A DNA stretch of 6,182 bases from Alcanivorax sp. (GTDB lineage Bacteria > Pseudomonadota > Gammaproteobacteria > Pseudomonadales > Alcanivoracaceae). Location of the stretch: assembly GCA_007135015.1 (NCBI GenBank), contig SLJS01000164.1:1-6182 (forward strand). The letters run 5' to 3'. The notes under the pieces were generated by a model. It saw only the letters and a list, made by a program, of their open reading frames with translations, ran no database searches and was not told where the DNA came from. A program made the position numbers and the translations under genes. Numbering within the stretch: the first letter of the stretch is position 1; the number at the start of each line of letters is the position of its first letter. This document shows positions 1 to 5,022 of the stretch, piece by piece.

Positions 1-414
1 GGCAGCGAGGCCAATGCCATTGCTCCGGGCAAGCGCCCGCTTTCATCCATGACGCCGGCGTTTGTCGAATGGGGCGGTAATGTGGTCATACTGGGTACAC
101 CCGGGGGCAGCCGCATTATCACCATGGTGATGTTGGCCATCCAGGATGCGCTGGCGGGCAAGGAGCCGGAGGAATGGCTGGCCAGGCCCAGGTATCACCA
201 TCAGTATTTGCCTGACCGGGTGGAGGGTGAGCCGGACTTTATCGGAACGAAGGTTGCCAATGAACTGCGCGCCCTGGGACACGAACTGGAGTCCACGGGA
301 CGGCGCTACGGCAATATGCAGGTGGTCTTCCGGGACGCGCACGGAAATGTGACAGCGGTTTCCGACCCGCGGGGAATCGGTACCTCACAGACAGGTAGCA
401 GGGAATATCCGTAA
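1..414 (+). CDS. ggt: Gamma-glutamyltransferase, C-terminal part (cut by left edge)
   Basis: The frame is open from the first base and gives 137 residues of the small-subunit end of gamma-glutamyltranspeptidase. This periplasmic or exported Ntn-hydrolase transfers or hydrolyses the gamma-glutamyl group of glutathione and related amides. Visible family motifs are the glycine-rich, substrate-contacting PLSSM at fragment residues 13-17, with NAIAPGKR just before it, and GTPGGSRI at 32-39. The C-terminal SDPRGIG motif follows at about residues 121-127. The autoprocessing catalytic threonine and the large subunit lie to the left, outside the window. In the family the protein usually ends within a few residues of the DPRG motif. 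Here 10 more residues (TSQTGSREYP) of no family character follow, reading into sequence that looks like the reverse strand of a decayed gene. The original stop may therefore have been lost. The family assignment is firm; activity cannot be judged from this fragment. Confidence 0.93.
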   Translation, partial: GSEANAIAPGKRPLSSMTPAFVEWGGNVVILGTPGGSRIITMVMLAIQDALAGKEPEEWLARPRYHHQYLPDRVEGEPDFIGTKVANELRALGHELESTGRRYGNMQVVFRDAHGNVTAVSDPRGIGTSQTGSREYP

Positions 415-726
415 AGTGCGTTCACGTTGGTTCCGGTTTCGAGCCCCATGAGTCGGTATTCATTGACTCCGGCATCGAGCAGGAAGCTCTCCAGTTTGTT
501 GCGGTTTTTCGCATGACGAATCGGAGCGGCCCCGGCAATTGGATCCAGGGTGTCCTGCTTGTTCCTCTGGAAATCCTGTCGAGCGAACAAGCCGGAATTC
601 ACTGTTATCGTTGGTATCCGGGAGCCAGGCATAAATGATGCGCTGATGAAGCAGCGTCCTGGAAATATCAACCGGCTCGACAATGTGCCCGGGCATCGTG
701 TCGAGCAGGTTGGTGAGATCTCCGGG
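384..726 (-). pseudogene. Frameshifted remnant of an unrecognised gene
   Basis: No intact gene spans this 312-base gap between two convergent genes, yet two minus-strand frames carry protein-like sequence that looks like consecutive pieces of one protein. The upstream piece (about 726-590) reads DLTNLLDTMPGHIVEPVDIS and continues through IIYAWLPDTNDNSEF. The downstream piece (about 590-384), in another frame, includes LDPIAGAAPIRHAKNRNKL, then FLLDAGVNEYRLMGLE and NALYGYSLLP. Both frames are open over the middle, so the shift cannot be placed exactly; composition suggests positions 570-600. The upstream piece has no start of its own and follows the stop codon of the barrel gene in the same frame. 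I do not recognise the family. The low G+C and the lack of an intact start fit a decayed gene. The alternative is ordinary non-coding sequence with chance open frames. Confidence 0.4.
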
Positions 727-1284
727 CTAGAAGCGCCAGTATAAACCGGCGCTCGGGCCGCGCAGGGCGACGCTTCCGATATTGTAATACTCGGTGGCTT
801 CAATATTCAGACCCAGCCGCTCGCCCAGATCTATGTCGATGCCAGCGGCAAAGGACCAGTCGTCAAAGGTGCTTCGTGAGGTGCTGGCGCCTTCAGCTTC
901 AAGGCGTTCTTCGCCCCAGGTGTAGCCGGCGGCGACATAGGGAGTGAAATTCGCAAACAGCGGATAGCCCAGGCGCAGGAAACCACTTGCCAGGTAGTTG
1001 TGGCGGAATTCCGCCTCTGTCTGATCATCCGCCAGGGTGTCTTTATTGTCATCAACGGTGGCGCCCACCCGAAGTTCGCTGGAAAAATATTCATTGATGT
1101 TGCCCACCAGTCGGATAAGCAGCTCGCCGGTTTCGAGCCGATCCTCACCAAAAAAGCGGTCGTCCTGCTCGAGGGCCGCGTAGCTGAGTCCGACGTACCC
1201 CTGGTTGAAGAAATCGTTGTAACCTGCCGCTGCCTGGCCTGTCAGGGCAAGTCCGGCAATGATGGAGATACAGACCTTTTTCAT
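727..1284 (-). CDS. Outer-membrane beta-barrel protein (porin-like/opacity family)
   Basis: This is a 185-residue exported protein. Residues 1-20 form a classic Sec signal peptide: MKK, a hydrophobic stretch, then GQAAA with probable cleavage before Gly-Tyr. The mature part alternates polar and hydrophobic or aromatic residues as in transmembrane beta strands (for example QGYVGLSYA, GELLIRLVGN, SSELRVGATV, TPYVAAGYTWG, WSFAAGIDIDL). It ends in Tyr-Trp-Arg-Phe, the terminal aromatic signal recognised by the BAM complex. Size and pattern fit the small OMP_b-brl-type eight-stranded barrels; substrate or function is unknown. I chose the ATG at 1284 over an in-frame GTG at 1293. A GGGGAG ribosome binding site (1293-1298) sits 8 bases before the ATG and overlaps the GTG. 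The gene lies 60 bases downstream of another exported-protein gene on the same strand and probably shares its transcript. G+C is lower than in genes to the right. Confidence 0.85.
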   Translation of the reverse strand: MKKVCISIIAGLALTGQAAAGYNDFFNQGYVGLSYAALEQDDRFFGEDRLETGELLIRLVGNINEYFSSELRVGATVDDNKDTLADDQTEAEFRHNYLASGFLRLGYPLFANFTPYVAAGYTWGEERLEAEGASTSRSTFDDWSFAAGIDIDLGERLGLNIEATEYYNIGSVALRGPSAGLYWRF

Positions 1285-1296
1285 CGTTTTCACTCC

Positions 1297-1309
1297 CCGA
1301 TGGAATCGG
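1297..1309 (-). promoter_or_regulatory. Hairpin overlapping the barrel gene's ribosome binding site
   Basis: A perfect 5-bp stem (CCGAT paired with ATCGG) has a 3-base loop. On the minus strand its 3' arm contains two of the G residues of the GGGGAG Shine-Dalgarno sequence of the outer-membrane protein gene. Folding could limit ribosome access. The stem is short, so a regulatory role is inference. Confidence 0.35.
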
Positions 1310-1310
1310 A

Positions 1311-1335
1311 TGTCCGGGGCCCCGTCGCCCGGACA
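1311..1335 (-). terminator. GC-rich hairpin between two envelope genes, possible weak terminator or attenuator
   Basis: A perfect 8-bp inverted repeat, TGTCCGGG with CCCGGACA and a 9-base loop, lies just after the stop codon (1345-1347) of the upstream minus-strand gene. It has the strength and position of an intrinsic terminator but no run of U follows it on either strand. It could reduce readthrough, stabilise the upstream mRNA 3' end, or mark a processing site. Confidence 0.4.
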
Positions 1336-1344
1336 AGCGTCTTG

Positions 1345-1728
1345 TTATCGTAGTGCTTCGTATTCCGCCCTGCGTGTGCGACGCTCGCGTTGTTTCTCTT
1401 CGTGCTCCGCCGGCGTGCAGGCCAGGCAGCGCAGGAAGGTATTGCGTGCCGGCTGGCGGACAAGCGTTTCCGCGGCTTCATCCACGTTGCCTCCCAGGGC
1501 ACTGAAGGGCAGTGTGGCGGTGAACGTTACCAGGCCCGCACCGGTTATCAGTCCGAGCACGGGTCGGGCAAAGAAGATATCCCCCACCATGGCGAATTCC
1601 CGGGCAGTTTCCTTGCCGTACTCCTGGCCCGGCCGGTTTGAAGCCTCGGCGGACAGCGGCGCCATGCCGGAGAGCATCAGGGTGGTGGCGAAGACTCCGG
1701 CCAGAACCGGCCGCTTTGCACGCTGCAT
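1345..1728 (-). CDS. Small exported membrane-anchored protein of unknown function
   Basis: This 127-residue protein is preceded by a good GAGGG ribosome binding site 7 bases before its ATG. Residues 1-28 look like a signal peptide (basic start, a hydrophobic core around GVFATTLMLSG, then SAEA). Residues 47-78 form a second, glycine-rich hydrophobic stretch (VGDIFFARPVLGLITGAGLV onward) that could span or lie in the membrane. It is followed by LPFSALGGNVDEAAETLV and a conserved-looking CLAC pair (Cys101, Cys104). The last 20 residues are strongly charged, rich in Arg and Glu. The hydrophobic stretch followed by LPFSALGGNVDEAAETLV and a late cysteine resembles, from memory, small gammaproteobacterial envelope proteins that some databases label, with little basis, as multidrug transporters. 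Function is unknown. Its position upstream of a barrel gene on the same strand suggests an envelope role. Confidence 0.75.
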   Translation of the reverse strand: MQRAKRPVLAGVFATTLMLSGMAPLSAEASNRPGQEYGKETAREFAMVGDIFFARPVLGLITGAGLVTFTATLPFSALGGNVDEAAETLVRQPARNTFLRCLACTPAEHEEKQRERRTRRAEYEALR

Positions 1729-1749
1729 GATGGAACCCTCGAATTGCTT

Positions 1750-1822
1750 GTTATAGTTAAAGTACTGCTGCCATTGTGGCGTCTAAGTCTTTAATATACC
1801 GACAATTGCTTCACAATCTACA
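1750..1822 (-). promoter_or_regulatory. Candidate promoter region for the minus-strand envelope genes
   Basis: This AT-rich stretch lies upstream of the 1728 start. Two -10-like hexamers occur on the minus strand: TATATT (1793-1798, five of six consensus bases) and TATAAC (1750-1755, five of six). Neither has a convincing -35 box at 16-18 bases; the best is a three-of-six match upstream of TATATT. Some promoter must exist here because the adjacent gene to the right points the same way but is over 300 bases off. Confidence 0.25.
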
Positions 1823-1851
1823 CTTTTGTGGGCATTCGGGCAAGCGTTCGC

Positions 1852-1870
1852 TCCGGCCCTGCGGGCCGGA
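1852..1870. repeat. Perfect GC-rich hairpin in the intergenic region
   Basis: Arms TCCGGCCC and GGGCCGGA (8 bp) enclose a 3-base TGC loop. There is no T-run after it on either strand, so it is not a standard intrinsic terminator. It stands at the left side of a longer structured region and resembles the palindromic core of REP-type elements. Confidence 0.5.
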
Positions 1871-1880
1871 AGTGGCGAGC

Positions 1881-2054
1881 GGCGCGAGGCGGGGGGCGAG
1901 TCTCTCTGAAGATTTCCGCGAAAACCCGCATCTCACGAGTTCCTATTTTATTGTTTTTGCTCGCTTTTATTCCGCTGCGACAGGTCCGTATGTCGCCCGC
2001 TGAGGCACCTTCTTTCCCCTTGTTCCTTGTCCCTTGCTCCTCGCCTCACGCGCC
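1881..2054. repeat. Possible non-coding element bounded by imperfect inverted repeats
   Basis: The 314 bases between the small exported protein gene and mutM hold no convincing gene. The left boundary GGCGCGAGGCG (1881-1891) is the reverse complement of CGCCTCACGCGCC (2042-2054) apart from a 2-base insertion, and the similarity continues weakly inward. Inside lie an AT-rich core (about 1937-1972), a 6-bp stem GCGACA/TGTCGC with an 8-base loop (1977-1996), and TGAGGC/GCCTCA arms (2001-2006, 2043-2048). The layout suits a REPIN- or MITE-like element or a structured RNA, but I see no target-site duplication and no transposase. The right end abuts the mutM stop codon. Confidence 0.35.
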
Positions 2055-2055
2055 T
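2014..2055. repeat. Degenerate 7-bp tandem repeat
   Basis: About six consecutive 7-base units follow the pattern TGnnCCT on the plus strand. The three best are TGTTCCT, TGTCCCT and TGCTCCT at 2021-2041; the later units drift to CGCCTCA and CGCGCCT. On the minus strand this is a purine-rich AGGnnCA series immediately downstream of the mutM stop codon, with the last unit touching it. The 7-base period fits no codon structure. Confidence 0.6.
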
Positions 2056-2863
2056 ACCTCTGGCACCGGGTGCAATAGACGGTGGCGCGCTGGCCCTGGC
2101 GGATTCCGGTCAGAGGCTGTGCGCAGGTGCGGCAGGCTTGCCCCTCGCGGCCATAAACCCGGAGGGTCTGACGGAAATAGCCGGGGCGTCCGTCGCCGCC
2201 GGTAAAATCCCGTAGTGTGGTGCCGCCGGCGGCAATGGCCGCTTCCAGCACCTCACGAACCGCCGACGCAAGGCGCCGGTAGCGCGCCAGGCTGACCCGC
2301 CCTGCCGGGCGCGTCGGGTGAATGCCGGACAGGAAAAGGCTTTCCTGGGCATAGATGTTTCCCACGCCCACCACCACGCGCGCATTCATCAGGAAGTTCT
2401 TGACCGCCACCCGGCGCCCCCTTGCCATGCGGTAGAGCCAGTCTCCGTGGAAGGCCTCCGACAGGGGCTCGGGGCCCAGGTCCGCCAGCAGCGGGTGGCA
2501 GCCGGGTCGGGGGCTCCACAGGAGTGCACCGAAGCGGCGCGGATCGGTAAAGCGCAGCACCCTGCCGCCTTCGAGCAGGAAGTCCACATGATCATGGGGG
2601 CCGGGGGGCTGTGGCTGCTGCAGTATACGCAACGAGCCCGACATACCCAGATGCAGGATCAGCTGTTCCCGGGCCAGTTCCAGCACCAGGTACTTGGCTC
2701 GCCGGCGGACCCTTTCCACGGGCTGGTTCCGCAGGGTGCGTACCTGTTCGGGCACGGCCCAGCGCAGCCGCGGCTGGCGCACCTGGATGGATTCGATATT
2801 CGTGCCTTCCAGGAAGGGAGCGATTCCGCGCCGGGTGGTCTCGACTTCGGGCAGTTCGGGCAT
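2054..2863 (-). CDS. mutM: Formamidopyrimidine-DNA glycosylase (Fpg/MutM)
   Basis: This bifunctional base-excision repair enzyme removes 8-oxoguanine and formamidopyrimidines and nicks the abasic site by beta/delta elimination. The product is 269 residues, the normal family length. The start is fixed by the N-terminus MPELPEVET: after Met removal the Pro is the Schiff-base nucleophile and the next Glu is catalytic. The frame stays open upstream to 3118 but that part is antisense to the neighbour and has no Fpg character. Other landmarks are the conserved Lys in RRRAKYL (residue 57), HLGMSG (71-76), DPRRFG (107-112) and the helix-two-turn-helix segment VGVGNIYAQE (165-174). A C-terminal zinc finger has Cys244, 247, 264 and 267 with the spacing C-x2-C-x16-C-x2-C, and an Arg259 in GQRA at the delta-elimination position. 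All key residues are present, so it should be active. It is transcribed away from the hydantoinase gene. Confidence 0.96.
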   Translation of the reverse strand: MPELPEVETTRRGIAPFLEGTNIESIQVRQPRLRWAVPEQVRTLRNQPVERVRRRAKYLVLELAREQLILHLGMSGSLRILQQPQPPGPHDHVDFLLEGGRVLRFTDPRRFGALLWSPRPGCHPLLADLGPEPLSEAFHGDWLYRMARGRRVAVKNFLMNARVVVGVGNIYAQESLFLSGIHPTRPAGRVSLARYRRLASAVREVLEAAIAAGGTTLRDFTGGDGRPGYFRQTLRVYGREGQACRTCAQPLTGIRQGQRATVYCTRCQR

Positions 2864-2901
2864 CTGGGCGGGCTCACGGCGGCATGATAAGGTCGGCGCC
2901 C

Positions 2902-2907
2902 ATTGTA
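2902..2907 (-). promoter_or_regulatory. Candidate -10 box for mutM
   Basis: On the minus strand this reads TACAAT (five of six consensus bases), about 40 bases before the mutM ATG. No good -35 hexamer lies at 17 bases, so the assignment is weak. The 69-base gap between the divergent mutM and hydantoinase starts must hold promoters for both, unless they extend into the coding parts. Confidence 0.3.
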
Positions 2908-2932
2908 ACCGGCAGCAGGGCGGGGCACAGCC

Positions 2933-4900
2933 ATGGGCTTGTGGCTTGGAGTGGATACCGGAGGCACCTTTACCGACTTCGTGCTGCTGGGCGACGAGGG
3001 CACCCGGATCCACAAGGTGCTGTCCACACCCCGGGCACCGGAGCAGGCTATCGTCCAGGGCATTCGCGAGATGGGCCTGGAAGAGGCCCTGCGCGCCGGC
3101 GCGCTGCACATCGTTCATGGCACCACCGTGGCCACCAATGCGGTGCTGGAAGGCAAGGGTGCCGATACTCTGTTTATCACCAACGAAGGCCTCGAGGACA
3201 TTCTGCTGATCGGCCGCCAGACCCGTGCGCAGTTGTACAACCTGTGCCCGCCGCCTGGAGGGCAGGGACTGGATCGGCGGAACATGCTGGCAGTGGACTG
3301 CCGTACAGGCGCTGGCGGTGAGCGGGTCCGGGCGCTGGAAGAAGCGGAGCTCAAGCGCCTGGTCCGGGAGGTCGAGGCGCGGGATCCGGAAGCGGTGGCC
3401 ATTTCACTGCTGTTCGGCTGGCTGGATGCGGCCGACGAGGAACGGATCGCCGAGGCATTGCGTGCTCCGGGCCGCTTTGTCTGCCGGGCCTCGGAACTGC
3501 TGCCCGTGGCCGGCGAGTACGAACGCGGCCTGACCACCTGGCTCAACGCCCGGCTCGGCCCCCGGGTCAGCGACTATGTGCAGCGCCTGCGCCGGGCCGT
3601 GGAACCGGCGCCGTTGTCGATCATGCAGTCTCATGGAGGCACGCTTTCGGCCCGGGCGGCCGCCGACCAGGCGGTGCATCTGCTTCTTTCGGGGCCCGCG
3701 GGCGGTCTCTGTGCCGCCCGGGCACTGGGCGAGCATCTCGGCGAGCCACGTCAGCTCACCTTCGATATGGGGGGAACGTCCACGGACGTGGCGCTTATCG
3801 AGGGCGACTTCCGTCTCACCATGGAAGGCCATATCGGGCACTGGCCCGTGGCGGTGCCCATGGTGGACATGCACACCATCGGCGCGGGAGGCGGTTCCCT
3901 GGCCAGGGTGGACCGCGCCGGCATGCTCCATGTGGGCCCGGAGTCCGCCGGCGCCGACCCGGGGCCCGCCTGTTACGGTCGCGGCGGCACCGAGGCCACG
4001 GTTACCGATGCCAATGTGTGGCTGGGTCGGTTGCCGGCCGGGCAGGCCCTGGGTGGCAGTCTCCGGCTGGACCGCGATGCCGCCGGCCGTGCACTGGCGG
4101 CTTTGGGTCAGCGCCTCGGGCTGGATGCGGAGCAGGCGGCCCGCGGCGTGCTGGAACTGGCCAATGAGCACATGGTGCAGGCCCTGCGGGTGATCTCCGT
4201 GCAGAAGGGCCATGATCCCGCGGATTTCATGCTTACCAGTTTCGGCGGGGCCGGCGGGCTTCATGTCTGTGAACTTGCCGGCATGCTGGGCATGGAGCGG
4301 GCCCTGGTGCCGCTGCACAGCGGGGTGCTGTCCGCCCAGGGGCTGGTGCGCGCGCCGCGGCAGCGCGAGCTTGTCCGAGCGCTGCCCGAGGGCGCGGACG
4401 CGGACCATATCGAAGCGGTGGCCGGGGCGCTTCGTCGCGACGGGGAGCAGGCGCTGCGGGACGAAGGCATGGCCGCGGAGGATATCCATGCGAGCACCAT
4501 GGTGGAGCTTCGCTACAGGGGGCAGTCCTTTCAACTGGCCGTGCCCTGGGAGCGTTCGGCGGAGCAGGCCCGGGAGGCCTTCCACCGGCTGCACCGGCGA
4601 CGCTATGGCCATCGGCTCGAGTTGCCGGTGGAACTGGTCAATGTGCGGGTGCAGGTACGCGCCGAACAGGTCCTGCCGGAGCCGCCCGGGCTTGCCGGGG
4701 GCGTTGCACCGCCTCGGGAGCGGGTGGGCGTCAGCGGTTGTGAGGGGGAGGTGGCGCTGTACTGGCGCGAGGACCTCGGCGCCGGGCAGCGGCTGGAGGG
4801 CCCGGCGCTGATCTGCGAGCCGGTGGCCACCACCTGGGTGGCGCCGGAATGGCGGTGTCTGGTGCTGCCCGACGGACATCTGTTGCTGCAGCGGCGCTGA
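2933..4900 (+). CDS. hyuA: Hydantoinase/oxoprolinase family protein, subunit A type
   Basis: This 655-residue protein belongs to the ATP-dependent amidohydrolase family of N-methylhydantoinase A, acetone carboxylase beta subunit and the N-terminal half of 5-oxoprolinase. It has the actin-like ATPase fold. Residues 8-15 are the phosphate-binding DTGGTFTD, with HGTTVATNA at 62-70 (Hydant_A_N domain). The Hydantoinase_A domain shows SGPAGG (253-258), FDMGGTSTD (277-285), TIGAGGGS (315-322), GPESAGADPGPACYGRGG (335-352) and SFGGAGGLH (436-444). The C-terminal part, from about 480, is the usual beta-rich region. It is slightly shorter than many homologues. The ATG at 2933 is chosen because the DTGG motif needs an N-terminus this close; a G-rich stretch at 2918-2924 may be the ribosome binding site. 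Such proteins normally work with a HyuB partner, usually the next gene, but none lies within the window. The substrate (5-oxoproline, a hydantoin or another cyclic amide) cannot be told. Confidence 0.92.
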   Translation: MGLWLGVDTGGTFTDFVLLGDEGTRIHKVLSTPRAPEQAIVQGIREMGLEEALRAGALHIVHGTTVATNAVLEGKGADTLFITNEGLEDILLIGRQTRAQLYNLCPPPGGQGLDRRNMLAVDCRTGAGGERVRALEEAELKRLVREVEARDPEAVAISLLFGWLDAADEERIAEALRAPGRFVCRASELLPVAGEYERGLTTWLNARLGPRVSDYVQRLRRAVEPAPLSIMQSHGGTLSARAAADQAVHLLLSGPAGGLCAARALGEHLGEPRQLTFDMGGTSTDVALIEGDFRLTMEGHIGHWPVAVPMVDMHTIGAGGGSLARVDRAGMLHVGPESAGADPGPACYGRGGTEATVTDANVWLGRLPAGQALGGSLRLDRDAAGRALAALGQRLGLDAEQAARGVLELANEHMVQALRVISVQKGHDPADFMLTSFGGAGGLHVCELAGMLGMERALVPLHSGVLSAQGLVRAPRQRELVRALPEGADADHIEAVAGALRRDGEQALRDEGMAAEDIHASTMVELRYRGQSFQLAVPWERSAEQAREAFHRLHRRRYGHRLELPVELVNVRVQVRAEQVLPEPPGLAGGVAPPRERVGVSGCEGEVALYWREDLGAGQRLEGPALICEPVATTWVAPEWRCLVLPDGHLLLQRR

Positions 4901-4928
4901 CGGAAGGCGCTCCGGTTGGCCCGAATGA

Positions 4929-4946
4929 CATGGATTGTCGTCCATG
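4929..4946. promoter_or_regulatory. Inverted repeat just upstream of the desaturase promoter
   Basis: CATGGA and TCCATG form a perfect 6-bp inverted repeat with a 6-base spacer (18 bases in all). It ends five bases before the proposed -35 box, so it could bind a dimeric regulator. It could also be the stem of a weak terminator for the upstream hydantoinase gene, since six T residues follow (4958-4963), but 11 bases separate stem and T-run, which argues against that. Confidence 0.35.
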
Positions 4947-4950
4947 CACC

Positions 4951-4979
4951 TGTACCCTTTTTTCGCGTCTGTCTAGAAT
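4951..4979 (+). promoter_or_regulatory. Candidate sigma-70 promoter of the desaturase gene
   Basis: A -10 box TAGAAT (4974-4979, five of six consensus bases) lies 17 bases after TGTACC (4951-4956, three of six matches to the -35 consensus). Transcription would begin near 4986, giving a leader of about 37 bases. The position in the 122-base gap after the hydantoinase gene supports an independent promoter. Confidence 0.45.
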
Positions 4980-5022
4980 GGGCAATTGATCGCTGTTTCA
5001 ACCTCAATCGGCAAGATACCCT

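Noticed and set aside
1285..1293. GTG start at 1293 for the outer-membrane protein
   Set aside because: The GTG overlaps the Shine-Dalgarno sequence. The ATG at 1284 has proper spacing and gives a standard MKK signal peptide.
727..1728. Novel defence or toxin-antitoxin pair
   Set aside because: Both products are exported envelope proteins with signal peptides, one a beta-barrel. Nothing in them suggests a toxin, nuclease or antitoxin.
2014..2055. CRISPR-like short repeats
   Set aside because: The 7-base units are directly adjacent, with no spacers, and far too short for CRISPR repeats.
1828..2205. 125-residue plus-strand frame across the intergenic region and the end of mutM
   Set aside because: It is Arg/Pro-rich, overlaps mutM antisense, has no clear ribosome binding site, and runs through the hairpin and tandem repeat.
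2864..3118. 85-residue N-terminal extension of MutM in the same frame
   Set aside because: Fpg needs the Pro after the initiator Met as its catalytic N-terminus, so translation must start at MPELPEVET. The extension is antisense to the hydantoinase gene.
3404..4945. 513-residue open frame on the minus strand opposite the hydantoinase gene
   Set aside because: The opposite strand encodes a protein with every family motif in order. The minus frame is open because of the high G+C codon bias, and shows no recognisable domain.
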